A DNA stretch of 64,000 bases from Pagrus major (Eukaryota; Chordata; Actinopteri; Spariformes; Sparidae). A model generated the notes under the pieces. That model made no database searches and was not told the DNA's origin. It was given only the letters and a program-made list of their open reading frames with translations. The stretch is taken from NCBI RefSeq assembly GCF_040436345.1, contig NC_133220.1, positions 3,713,423 through 3,777,422 of the forward strand. The letters run 5' to 3'. Each line of letters begins with the position of its first letter. The first letter of the stretch is position 1. This document shows positions 35,301-42,842 of this stretch, piece by piece. A program made the translations under genes and the position numbers.

Positions 35301-38300
35301 CGGTGATCTAATGTTATGTTTGGTGGTCGACCTCAGTGTAACATTGAACATTGAGATTCTTCTGTAAAACAACGAAAGTAAAACTGAAACCGTTCAGAGC
35401 AACTTTTCACTCTCCATTCTTGACTGTTTGAAAACAGACTTTTAAAAGATGATACAAACATTAAAATCTGCACCAAAATCATTTCTGTGTGATGTAAAAG
35501 TTGACTTTCTGTAATGTAAACTTTTGTTTTCTGCAGTGTCTGTGGTGCAAATGCCTCCTACAGAGGATTCAGATGAAGACTCGAAAGGTAAGTCCCCTCT
35601 CAGCAATGTTGGTTCGTAACAAATGACTTTTACTCAACTTTCAACAAATCCCTCAAAACACACCTCTTCAAAACTTCTTACAATCACCAGAGAAGTTTGT
35701 TCTCCTCCTCCACTTTCTGATATGTTCCCTTTACTCACTAATTATTTTCTTTTTTTGTTGTTTCCTTTGTTAAGTGACTTTAGTATCTAGAAAAGCACTA
35801 TACGTTTAATGTATCATTATTATTATTTAACAATTCATCATAGTGAGCGTCTCACAAAGTTGATAAAGTTTGTCCAAACTCAACAACTTACAAAACTGAG
35901 TGATTTTATAAAGGAGTCTGGTGAGTTTCTCTCCCTTTTCATCCTCTTCTCTCTCTTCATCTCCTTGCTGTAGTATGTTGGTGTTGTAGTTTGCCGTCTG
36001 TTGTAGTGCAGGACGTCCTCTAATTGTTGTTAATAACTATTAAATATAAGTTTTACTTCTACTTGAGAACTTATTTTTGGCTACTCTACCCACTGAATAT
36101 GTATTTCTGATTCTGCAGTGAACTGTCCCTTTGAGCCAGTTAATCATCTGACATGAGATACTTTACATTAATACTTAGTAATATAAAAGTTGACTTGATG
36201 TAATGTAAACTTTTGTTTTGTTTTCTGCAGATTATCATCCGTGGAAAATGCCTCATCCAGATGATCAAGAGGAAGACTGGAACGGTAAGTCACCTCTCAG
36301 CAATGTTGGTTCGTAACAAATTACTTTTACTCCACTTTCAAAAATCCCTCAAAACACACCTCTTCAAAACTTCTTACAATCACCAGAGAAGTTTGTTCTC
36401 CTCCTCCACTTTCTGATATGTTCCCTTTACTCACAGATTAATTTTCTTTTTTTGTTGTTTCCTTTGTTAAGTGACTTTAGTATCTAGAAAAGCACTATAC
36501 GTTTAATGTATCATTATTATTATTTACATTACATATACTTGAGTCAGTTTTTTGAATAGATTGTACTTTTCTGAGTAGTTTATTACAGAATACTTTTACT
36601 TGAGTAGATTGTCAGCTGGTCCCAGGTCTGCTGCTGCTCTGTTATCTACCACAGCCACGCCTCCACATGACATGAAGCAGGATAATGACTGAAGCTACAG
36701 CAGGAGTTTGGCTTTCTAATAACGCTAACCGCTAATATTCACAGACGCATTAACAACACACAGTACAATGAGCTGCAGAGCATCAGAGAACAGAGCTGAC
36801 ACTGAGCTGACAGAGAGCAGTAAGCATGGCGGCAGGAACGAAGGGTGCAGAGGTGCTGCAGCTCCCCTAAAACAAGGCATTATTAAAAACACTGATCGAT
36901 AGGAGTGATCAGACTTGTAGCAGAGACAGAGAGAGAGAGAAAACAGACTTTTAAAAGATGATGCAAACATTAAAATCTGCACCAAAATCATTTCTGTGTG
37001 ATGTAAAAGTCGACTTTCTTTAATGTCAACTTTTGTTTTGTTTTCTGCAGATTCACGATGGAGAAGGCGTCGTCGTGGTGATCCAGGGATTAACTCATCA
37101 GGTAAGTCTCCTCTCAGCAATGTTGGTTCATAACAAACGACATTTATTTCACTTTCAACAAATCCCTCAAAACACACCTCTTCAAAACTTCTTACAATCA
37201 CCAGAGAAGTTTGTTCTCCTCCTCCACTTTCTGATATGTTCCCTTTACTCACAGATTCATTTTCTTTCTTTTTTGTTGTTTCCTTTGTTAAGTGACTTTA
37301 GTATCTAGTAAAGCACTATACGTTTGATGTATCATTATTATTATTTACATTACATATACCTGAGTCACTTTTTTGAATAAACTGTACTTTTCTGAGTAGT
37401 TTACTACAGAATACTTTTACTTGAGTAGATTGTCAGCTGGTCCCAGGTCTGCTGCTGCTCTGTTATCTACCACAGCCACGCCTCCACATGACATGAAGCA
37501 GGATAATGACTGAAGCTACAGCAGGAGTTTGGCTTTCTAATAACGCTAACCGCTAATATTCACAGACGCATTAACAACACACAGTACAATGAGCTGCAGA
37601 GCATCAGAGAACAGAGCTGACACTGAGCTGACAGAGAGCAGTAAGCATGGCGGCAGGAACGAAGGGTGCAGAGGTGCTGCAGCTCCCCTAAAACAAGGCA
37701 TTATTAAAAACACTGATCGATAGGAGTGATCAGACTTGTAGCAGAGAGACAGAGAGAGAGAGAGCTCATATGTGGACGAGCAGGAAAGAGGGACAGAAGT
37801 GTCCACAGGACTTAAAAACTGTTGTTGATCATGAAGCGTAAGATTTCTCTACAACTCTGTGATTTGTCAGTCAGGGTCTCTGTGACCAACAGGAAGATCA
37901 GCGTTATATTCGCCCCTCTCCTCTATGAAACGTCTGTATCCTCACTGAGCTGCATTATTATAAACTATGAGGCTGTTTATTCAGGCAGTAACGTGCGTCT
38001 CTGTTGAGCCGGTCAGGCTGAAACCTTTAACAGTTCAACACTTTAAGTAATACCATCACCAGTATTAGACTCAAGAGGTGGTTAGCTTAGCTTAGCATAA
38101 AGACTGGAAGCAGAAGGAAACAGACTAAAGTTAGAAATACACCTTCAGCACCAGGCTAACTGTTTCACCCTGTTTATGGGTTTGATGCTAAAGCTAGGCT
38201 AATGGCTTCCTGATTCCATCAGATTCCATATTGATAATGAATGAATTGATTAAGTTATGAAGCCAAAGAGCTGAACGTGTTCTGGTATCAGCTCTGTGAC

Positions 38301-41300
38301 TCACAGCTGTTGGTGCTCATTATTAACACTCAGGTGTCAAAGTGCTTCATTTGGCAGCAGAGTGAGTTTGAATTGGATGTTTATAATAATCCTAATATGT
38401 AGTGATGAAGCTGAAATCATGACGTGTCATTAAATGTGAGACGGTGATCTAATGTTTTGTTTGGTGGTCGACCTCAGTGTAACATTGAACATTGAGTTTC
38501 TTCTGTAAAACAATGAAAGTAAAACTGAAACCGTTCAGAGCAACTTTTCACTCTCCATTCTTGACTGTTTGAAAACAGACTTTTAAAAGATGATACAAAC
38601 ATTAAAATCTGCACCAAAATCATTTCTGTGTGATGTAAAAGTCGACTTTCTGTAATGTAAACTTTTGTTTTCTGCAGTGTCTGTGGTGCAAATGCCTCCT
38701 ACAGAGGATTCAGAGGAAGACTCGAAAGGTAAGTCACCTCTCACAATGTTGGTTCGTAACAAATTACTTTTACTCCACTTTCAAAAATCCCTCAAAACAC
38801 ACCTCTTCAAAACTTCTTACAATCACCAGAGAAGTTTGTTCTCCTCCTCCACTTTCTGATATGTTCCCTTTACTTGCTAATTATTTTCTTTTGTTGTTGT
38901 TTCCTTTGTTAAGTGACTTTAGTATCTAGAAAAGCACTATACATTTAATGTATCATTATTATTATTTACATTACATATACTCGAGTCACTTTTTTGAATA
39001 AACTGTACTTTTCTGAGTAGTTTATTACAGAATACTTTTACTTGAGTAGATTGTCAGCTGGTCCCAGGTCTGCTGCTGCTCTGTTATCTACCACAGCCAC
39101 GCCTCCACATGACATGAAGCAGGATAATGACTGAAGCTACAGCAGGAGTTTGGCTTTCTAATAACGCTAACCGCTAATATTCACAGACGCATTAACAACA
39201 CACAGTACAATGAGCTGCAGAGCATCAGAGAACAGAGCTGACACTGAGCTGACAGAGAGCAGTAAGCATGGCGGCAGGAACGAAGGGTGCAGAGGTGCTG
39301 CAGCTCCCCTAAAACAAGGCATTATTAAAAACACTGATCGATAGGAGTGATCAGACTTGTAGCAGAGACAGAGAGAGAGAGAAAACAGACTTTTAAAAGA
39401 TGATGCAAACATTAAAATCTGCACCAAAATCATTTCTGTGTGATGTAAAAGTCGACTTTCTTTAATGTCAACTTTTGTTTTGTTTTCTGCAGATTCACGA
39501 TGGAGAAGGCGTCGTCGTGGTGATCCAAGGATTAACTCATCAGGTAAGTCACCTCTCACAATGTTGGTTCATAACAAATTACATTTACTCCACTTTCAAC
39601 AAATCCCTCAAAACACACCTCTTCAAAACTTCTTACAATCACCAAAGAAGTTTGTTCTCCTCCTCCACTTTCTGATATGTTCCCTTTACTCACAGATTAA
39701 TTTTCTCTTTTTGTTGTTTCCTTTGTTAAGTGACTTTAGTATCTAGAAAAGCACTATACGTTTAATGTATCATTATTATTATTTACATTACATATACTTG
39801 AGTCCCTTTTTTGAATGAATTGTACTTTTCTGAGTAGTTTATTACAGAATACTTTTACTTGAGTAGATTGTCAGCTGGTCCCAGGTCTGCTGCTGCTCTG
39901 TTATCTACCACAGCCACGCCTCCACATGACATGAAGCAGGATAATGACTGAAGCTACAGCAGGAGTTTGGCTTTCTAATAACGCTAACCGCTAATATTCA
40001 CAGACGCATTAACAACACACAGTACAATGAGCTGCAGAGCATCAGAGAACAGAGCTGACACTGAGCTGACAGAGAGCAGTAAGCATGGCGGCAGGAACGA
40101 AGGGTGCAGAGGTGCTGCAGCTCCCCTAAAACAAGGCATTATTAAAAACACTGATCGATAGGAGTGATCAGACTTGTAGCAGAGAGACAGAGAGAGAGAG
40201 AGCTCATATGTGGACGAGCAGGAAAGAGGGACAGAAGTGTCCACAGGACTTAAAAACTGTTGTTGATCATGAAGCGTAAGATTTCTCTACAACTCTGTGA
40301 TTTGTCAGTCAGGGTCTCTGTGACCAACAGGAAGATCAGCGTTATATTCGCCCCTCTCCTCTATGAAACGTCTGTATCCTCACTGAGCTGCATTATTATA
40401 AACTATGAGGCTGTTTATTCAGGCAGTAACGTGCGTCTCTGTTGAGCCGGTCAGGCTGAAACCTTTAACAGTTCAACACTTTAAGTAATAACATCACCAG
40501 TATTAGACTCAGGAGGTGGTTAGCTTAGCTTAGCACAAAGTACTGGAAGCAGAAGGAAACAGACTAAAGTTAGAAATACACCTTCAGCACCAGGCTAACT
40601 GTTTCACCCTGTTTATGGGTTTGATGCTAAAGCTCGGCTAATGGCTTCCTGATCCCATCAGACTCCATATTGATAATGAATGAATTGATTAAGTTATGAA
40701 GCCAAAGAGCTGAACATGTTCTGGTATCAGCTCTGTGACTCACAGCTGTTGGTGCTCATTATTAACACTCAGGTGTCAAAGTGCTTCATTTGGCAGCAGA
40801 GTGAGTTTGAATTGGATGTTTATAATAATCCTAATATGTAGTGATGAAGCTGAAATCATGACGTGTCATTAAATGTGAGACGGTGATCTAATGTTATGTT
40901 TGGTGGTCGACCTCAGTGTAACATTGAACATTGAGATTCTTCTGTAAAACAATGAAAGTAAAACTGAAACCGTTCAGAGCAACTTTTCACTCTCCATTCT
41001 TGACTGTTTGAAAACAGACTTTTAAAAGATGATACAAACATTAAAATCTGCACCAAAATCATGTCTGTGTGATGTAAAAGTCGACTTTCTATAATGTCAA
41101 CTTTTGTTTTCTGCAGTGTCTGTGGTGTAAATGCCTCCTACAGAGGATTCAGATGAAGACTCGAAAGGTAAGTCCCCTCTCACAATGATGGTTCGTAACA
41201 AATGACTTTTACTCCACTTTCAACAAATCCCTCAAAACACACCTCTTCAAAACTTCTTACAATCACCAGAGAAGTTTGTTCTCCTCCTCCACTTTCTGAT

Positions 41301-42732
41301 ATGTTCCCTTTACTCACTAATTATTTTCTTTTTTGTTGTTTCCTTTGTTAAGTGACTTTAGTATCTAGAAAAGCACTATACATTTAATGTATCATCATTA
41401 TTATTTACATTACATATACTTGAGTCCCTTTCTTGAATAAATTGTACTTTTCTGAGTAGTTTATTACAGAATACTTTTACTTGAGTAGATTGTCAGCTGG
41501 TCCCAGGTCTGCTGCTGCTCTGTTATCTACCACAGCCACGCCTCCACATGACATGAAGCAGGATAATGACTGAAGCTACAGCAGGAGTTTGGCTTTCTAA
41601 TAACGCTAACCGCTAATATTCACAGACGCATTAACAACACACAGTACAATGAGCTGCAGAGCATCAGAGAACAGAGCTGACACTGAGCTGACAGAGAGCA
41701 GTAAGCATGGCGGCAGGAACGAAGGGTGCAGAGGTGCTGCAGCTCCCCTAAAACAAGGCATTATTAAAAACACTGATCGATAGGAGTGATCAGACTTGTA
41801 GCAGAGAGACAGAGAGAGAGAGAGCTCATATGTGGACGAGCAGGAAAGAGGGACAGAAGTGTCCACAGGACTTAAAAACTGTTGTTGATCATGAAGCGTA
41901 AGATTTCTCTACAACTCTGTGATTTGTCAGTCAGGGTCTCTGTGACCAACAGGAAGATCAGCGTTATATTCGCCCCTCTCCTCTATGAAACGTCTGTATC
42001 CTCACTGAGCTGCATTATTATAAACTATGAGGCTGTTTATTCAGGCAGTAACGTGCGTCTCTGTTGAGCCGATCAGGCTGTAACCTTTAACAGTTCAACA
42101 CTTTAAGTGATACCATCACCAGTATTAGACTCAGGAGGTGGTTAGCTTAGCTTAGCATAAAGACTGGAAGCAGAAGGAAACAGACTAAAGTTAGAAATAC
42201 ACCTTCAGCACCAGGCTAACTGTTTCACCCTGTTTATGGGTTTGATGCTAAAGCTAGGCTAATGGCTTCCTGATCCCATCAGACTCCATATTGATAATGA
42301 ATGAATTGATTAAGTTATGAAGCCAAAGAGCTGAACATGTTCTGGTATCAGCTCTGTGACTCACAGCTGTGATTGCTCTGTGATCATTATTAACAGTTGA
42401 GTTTGAAATAGATGTTTATAATAATCCTGACAGGAAGTGATGGAAGCTGAAATCTTGACATAATTAAATGTGAGTCAGTGATTTAACAGGTTGAGGATTT
42501 ATGTTTGGTGGTCGAGTTCAGAGTCGTCTTTAAAACACACTGACTGAAACCATTCAGATAAATCTTTCACTCTCCATTACTGACTGTTTGAAACAGACTT
42601 CAGAAAGATGAAACAAACATTAAAATCTTTGTTGTTCTGTTTAATATAAAGGTTGATTCTGCATAATGCATACTTTTGTTTTCTGCAGGTGCCCATGGAG
42701 GTGGAGGAGGTGATGATGGATGTGATGAATAG
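11309..42732 (+). CDS. Block B: butyrophilin/B7-like transmembrane receptor with expanded tail exons
   Basis: Core exons: 11309-11375 (signal), 21804-22133 (V), 23419-23454 (linker), 27216-27494 (C), 27660-27761 (transmembrane), 29183-29233 (first tail exon) and 42689-42732 (last exon, stop TAG 42730-42732). These sum to 909 nt, a 302-aa receptor. Between the last two lie nine further small tail exons, 30709 to 41167, all phase 1, so any subset keeps frame. The V domain has Cys40, Trp55 and YSC116; the C domain ends TGRCRC. The protein should be a type I surface receptor. No ITIM or ITAM is visible in the tail; it is mostly acidic and Ser-rich, with Arg-rich alternatives. An endogenous retrovirus on the opposite strand fills most of intron 1. 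The orthologue is not determined. Confidence 0.8.
11514..11861 (-). repeat. Retroviral 3' LTR
   Basis: 348 bp. Read on the minus strand it begins TGTAATGG and ends TTCCACA. An AATAAA signal for minus-strand transcripts lies at 11584-11589. It matches 19370-19717 with about two substitutions by eye. Confidence 0.93.
11862..11873 (-). other. Polypurine tract
   Basis: On the minus strand AAAAGGGAGGAG abuts the start of the 3' LTR, the expected place for plus-strand primer generation. Confidence 0.85.
12366..12735 (-). pseudogene. env: Truncated env remnant
   Basis: The minus-strand frame extends 12366-12815 and overlaps the integrase end in another frame, as env does in gammaretroviruses. It encodes a hydrophobic leader (about 20 residues, CLVGITVIIVVPILWA) and the start of a surface subunit with several N-glycosylation sites. 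It then stops. Only about 500 bp remain before the polypurine tract, with no recognisable transmembrane subunit, fusion peptide or immunosuppressive-type region. The product could not work as an envelope protein. The start is taken at the Met in MERRQRP (about 12702), though upstream Mets exist. Confidence 0.7.
12806..13942 (-). pseudogene. pol: Retroviral integrase segment of pol
   Basis: A continuous 378-codon frame. It has an N-terminal zinc-binding HHCC pattern (His47, His51, Cys78, Cys81), the catalytic core Asp of MMDFIEL (residue 113), Asp of SSDNSTPF and Glu of ERENGTLK, and a C-terminal GPY/F-like segment (KWNGPF). It is in a different frame from the RNase H segment, which ends at 14016, so one frame change separates them. 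Within itself this segment has no stop. Confidence 0.85.
14016..15581 (-). pseudogene. pol: Reverse transcriptase (palm onward) and RNase H segment of pol
   Basis: A 521-codon frame containing the RT palm with YVDD at about residues 68-71, then connection and RNase H with DGSAS, AAELVAL, TDSRYA and ARADAA, the four acidic catalytic positions. It is in the same frame as the upstream piece (15588-16508) but cut off from it by a TAG at 15588-15590. It ends with a frame change to integrase. Confidence 0.85.
15588..16508 (-). pseudogene. pol: Reverse transcriptase N-terminal segment of pol
   Basis: Carries the fingers region of RT (PVRTPIFLVKK, EWRFVQDLQVVND, VPNPYTIL) and ends at a premature TAG immediately before the catalytic VDLANAFFSV region. 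It lies in a different frame from the protease segment; the frame change is near 16500. Confidence 0.8.
16500..17095 (-). pseudogene. pro: Retroviral protease segment, in frame with gag after a TGA
   Basis: The frame directly continues gag after its TGA at 17096-17098 and contains the aspartic protease motif LVDSGATHS and the flap-side ILGRDLM-like INLLGRDLM. Past about 16500 the frame reads nonsense because the true pol frame shifts. The arrangement fits translation by stop-codon suppression, as known for gammaretroviruses; here the stop is UGA, not UAG. Confidence 0.8.
17096..18735 (-). pseudogene. gag: gag (matrix, capsid, nucleocapsid), frame-broken
   Basis: Starts with MGGKSSKNQ at 18735, a likely N-myristoylation signal. 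The matrix frame (to 18253) and the capsid/nucleocapsid frame (about 18313 to 17096) differ, with a frame change around 18250-18400 near a Pro-rich stretch. The second part contains a capsid-like region and one CCHC zinc knuckle (C-x2-C-x4-H-x4-C, 17135-17176) after an Arg/Gly-rich run. Gag ends in TGA 17096-17098. Confidence 0.85.
18736..19345 (-). other. Proviral leader (untranslated)
   Basis: About 600 bp between the primer-binding site and gag. It should hold splice donor and packaging sequences, but I cannot point to them with confidence. Confidence 0.4.
19346..19363 (-). other. Primer-binding site, tRNA-Leu type
   Basis: The plus strand here reads ATCCCACTTCTGACACCA, matching the 3' end of a leucine tRNA with CCA as I recall it. 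It sits 6 nt from the 5' LTR on the minus strand. Confidence 0.7.
19370..19717 (-). repeat. Retroviral 5' LTR
   Basis: 348 bp with TG...CA ends. AATAAA for minus-strand transcripts is at 19440-19445. Two differences from the other LTR were seen (ATAAAC against ATAATC near the left end, and AGAAGC against AGAGGC in the middle). Confidence 0.93.
19718..21803 (+). other. Block B intron 1, part right of the provirus
   Basis: Follows block A intron 1 from about 5317 with few differences, including the 15-bp tandem repeat (20833-20886) and the 113-codon open frame (21357-21698). No exon recognised. Confidence 0.6.
20833..20886. repeat. 15-bp tandem repeat, block B copy
   Basis: Same array as 6403-6456, with the second unit changed to ATCATAAATTATGTG. 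Confidence 0.7.
21804..22133 (+). CDS. Block B exon 2, V-type Ig domain
   Basis: 330 nt, phase 1 to 1, CAG acceptor and GTGAGT donor. It keeps the V-set Cys, Trp and DSGTYSC signature. Replacements relative to block A include GQV to EKL, RP to LT, ID to KG and SY to FI. They cluster in short runs while both flanking introns are nearly identical. Confidence 0.9.
22398..22545 (+). mobile_element. tRNA-derived SINE
   Basis: 148 bp flanked by the perfect 11-bp duplication TGAACAGTGTG (22387-22397 and 22546-22556). It has a box A-like TGGCTCAGGGGTAGAG and box B-like GGTTCGATTCC, then a body and the tail GCGTCTGCTAAATG. That tail also occurs in the 3' end of the LINE at 62334-62347, which suggests the SINE uses such a LINE for mobilisation. 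Confidence 0.9.
22557..23418. other. Block B intron 2 remainder
   Basis: Sequence absent from block A, probably an old insertion of unknown type, followed from about 23290 by the shared CTCATTAAATATGTGGCC segment and intron end. No exon seen. Confidence 0.4.
23419..23454 (+). CDS. Block B exon 3, 12-codon linker
   Basis: 36 nt encoding ERLLRDRSGEIP between TTTCAG and GTGAGT. Four residues differ from block A. Confidence 0.8.
24085..25055. mobile_element. hAT-like non-autonomous element, copy 2
   Basis: A 971-bp insertion with 8-bp duplication TAACTGAA (24077-24084 and 25056-25063) and ends TAAGGGTGTCACGATT / CAGGGGTGTCACGATC. The empty site is in block A near 9614. The right half matches copy 1; the left-middle (24165-24600) is different, so the two copies are distinct subfamily members or internally rearranged. 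Confidence 0.85.
25240..26301 (-). pseudogene. Tc1-like transposon relic (block B)
   Basis: On the minus strand 26301-26170 encodes a Tc1-type N-terminus (KGKSKELSIDLKELIIDLNK, then KSLGAISK). Downstream pieces read as degenerate later transposase segments in changing frames, including LFGHNEQQHVWRRDGEAF. Many stops make it inactive. The equivalent insertion in block A is largely deleted. Confidence 0.7.
26637..27215 (+). other. Intron segment before block B C exon, present in three copies
   Basis: Almost identical to about 10014-10591 and 1912-2495. No exon. It ends in TTGTGTTCACAG before each C-type exon. Confidence 0.7.
27216..27494 (+). CDS. Block B exon 4, C-type Ig domain
   Basis: 279 nt, phase 1 to 1. 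It has LLQCEV, VEWQDS and then TGRCRCVAT, where the usual tyrosine two residues before the conserved Cys is replaced by an extra Cys (block A has GHYRC). Donor GTGAGA. Confidence 0.9.
27660..27761 (+). CDS. Block B exon 5, transmembrane segment
   Basis: 102 nt, phase 1 to 1. A short hydrophilic stem (EDSSREVEQWR) is followed by about 22 hydrophobic residues rich in Ala, Val and Leu ending in VMCCI. The donor GTAAGT splits a Cys codon. Without splicing the frame runs on to 27925, a possible intron-retention tail that I consider less likely. Confidence 0.88.
28114..28418 (+). mobile_element. MITE-like element, copy 3
   Basis: Plus-strand relative of the element at 379-714, with decayed ends (AAAGAGGCG ... 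GCTCCTTT) and the shared core GGCAGGGTCCGCCAC at about 28286. Confidence 0.6.
29183..29233 (+). CDS. Block B tail exon 1
   Basis: 51 nt between TTTTGCAG and GTAAGT. With the split codon it encodes C-YFVWTKLSDDDDVKQP, an acidic membrane-proximal segment. Its sequence is unlike the later tail exons, but the DNA after its donor is the same LINE fragment. Confidence 0.7.
29245..29440 (+). mobile_element. 5'-truncated LINE 3' end, first of the array copies
   Basis: Just after the donor the sequence encodes QIPQNTPL in one frame and KSLKTHLFKTS in another. The latter resembles the C-terminal KRLKTHLFRLHLDTA of the LINE at 62.6 kb. It ends with an (ATT)n tail. Copies follow the other tail-exon donors (about 30785, 32365, 33985, 35610, 36305, 37125, 38750, 39565, 41190), so the insertion predates array growth. 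Confidence 0.65.
30709..30762 (+). CDS. Block B tail exon 2, acceptor mutated to AC
   Basis: 54 nt by homology to 36231-36284, encoding DSHLWKMPPPDGPDEDSK. The acceptor reads TTTTCTGCAC, not TTTTCTGCAG, so normal splicing to this edge should fail. An AG inside (CTCCAG, 30737-30738) would leave a 24-nt exon, 30739-30762, still phase 1. Status uncertain. Confidence 0.45.
32280..32342 (+). CDS. Block B tail exon 3, acceptor mutated to AC
   Basis: 63 nt, like exon 2 with an in-frame 9-nt expansion (DDPDGPEEDSK end). The acceptor is again TTTTCTGCAC. An internal AG at 32308-32309 would give a 33-nt phase-1 exon, 32310-32342. Confidence 0.45.
33914..33964 (+). CDS. Block B tail exon 4 (V type)
   Basis: 51 nt, TTCTGCAG acceptor and GTAAGT donor, encoding VSVVQMPPTEDSDEDSK. 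The SDED segment fits a casein kinase 2 type acidic phosphorylation site (family knowledge; function is inference). Confidence 0.65.
35537..35587 (+). CDS. Block B tail exon 5 (V type)
   Basis: Identical in sequence to tail exon 4, with intact splice sites. Confidence 0.65.
36231..36284 (+). CDS. Block B tail exon 6 (P type, intact acceptor)
   Basis: 54 nt encoding DYHPWKMPHPDDQEEDWN, with a proper TTCTGCAG acceptor. This shows what the two AC-acceptor copies upstream should look like. It carries one of the few tail tyrosines. Confidence 0.65.
37051..37101 (+). CDS. Block B tail exon 7 (Arg-rich)
   Basis: 51 nt encoding DSRWRRRRRGDPGINSS, strongly basic in contrast to the acidic neighbours. 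Intact CTGCAG acceptor and GTAAGT donor. The preceding spacer is truncated (0.8-kb module). Confidence 0.65.
38678..38728 (+). CDS. Block B tail exon 8 (V type)
   Basis: 51 nt encoding VSVVQMPPTEDSEEDSK; one Asp-to-Glu difference from exons 4 and 5. Intact splice sites. Confidence 0.65.
39493..39543 (+). CDS. Block B tail exon 9 (Arg-rich)
   Basis: 51 nt, the same peptide as tail exon 7 except Gly-to-Arg-type drift at one codon (GATCCAAGG against GATCCAGGG). It is part of the 2.44-kb higher-order duplication. Confidence 0.65.
41117..41167 (+). CDS. Block B tail exon 10 (V type with stop)
   Basis: Splice sites are intact, but the Gln codon of VSVVQ is TAA (41128-41130). If spliced in, it ends the protein at ...VSVV; if skipped, translation reaches the last exon. 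It could be a decayed copy or a regulated alternative C-terminus. Confidence 0.55.
42689..42732 (+). CDS. Block B last coding exon
   Basis: Acceptor TTCTGCAG, then GAHGGGGGDDGCDE and TAG at 42730-42732, in phase with all tail exons. A 3' untranslated region with a long GT repeat follows. No clear nearby AATAAA. Confidence 0.7.
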
Positions 42733-42769
42733 AGGCCTCCAGTGTCTCTTTGATACCTTTATCTGTTGT

Positions 42770-42774
<5 letters not shown>

Positions 42775-42837
<63 letters not shown>

Positions 42838-42842
42838 CGTGC
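42775..42842. repeat. (GT)n microsatellite
   Basis: About 68 bp of GT with a GTGC end, inside the presumed 3' untranslated region of block B. Confidence 0.95.

Larger units (their letters stand above)
28560..42450 (+). repeat. Tandem module array carrying tail exons
   Basis: Distances between successive exon ends are 1529, 1580, 1622, 1623, 697, 817, 1627, 815 and 1624 bp. A module contains a small exon, a LINE 3'-end fragment right after the donor, a roughly 550-bp spacer (7 full copies and 2 truncated at AGAGAGAGAGAAAACAGAC), and one of two pre-exon spacers. Spacers beginning GAGCCGGTCACAAGTG lead to the DSHLWKMPP-type exons at 30709 and 32280. Those beginning GAGCCGGTCAGGCTG, containing the GTTAGCTTAGCTTAGC repeat, lead to VSVVQMPP-type exons. 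Copies are highly similar, so amplification is recent. The segment 36.7-39.1 kb recurs at 39.1-41.5 kb as a 2.44-kb higher-order repeat. Confidence 0.88.

Noticed and set aside
36725-37252. Long minus-strand frame (175 codons) and its 86-codon relatives in the tail array
   Set aside because: It crosses several repeat modules and runs antisense through the LINE fragment and spacer; it is a by-product of low stop density in recently copied DNA.
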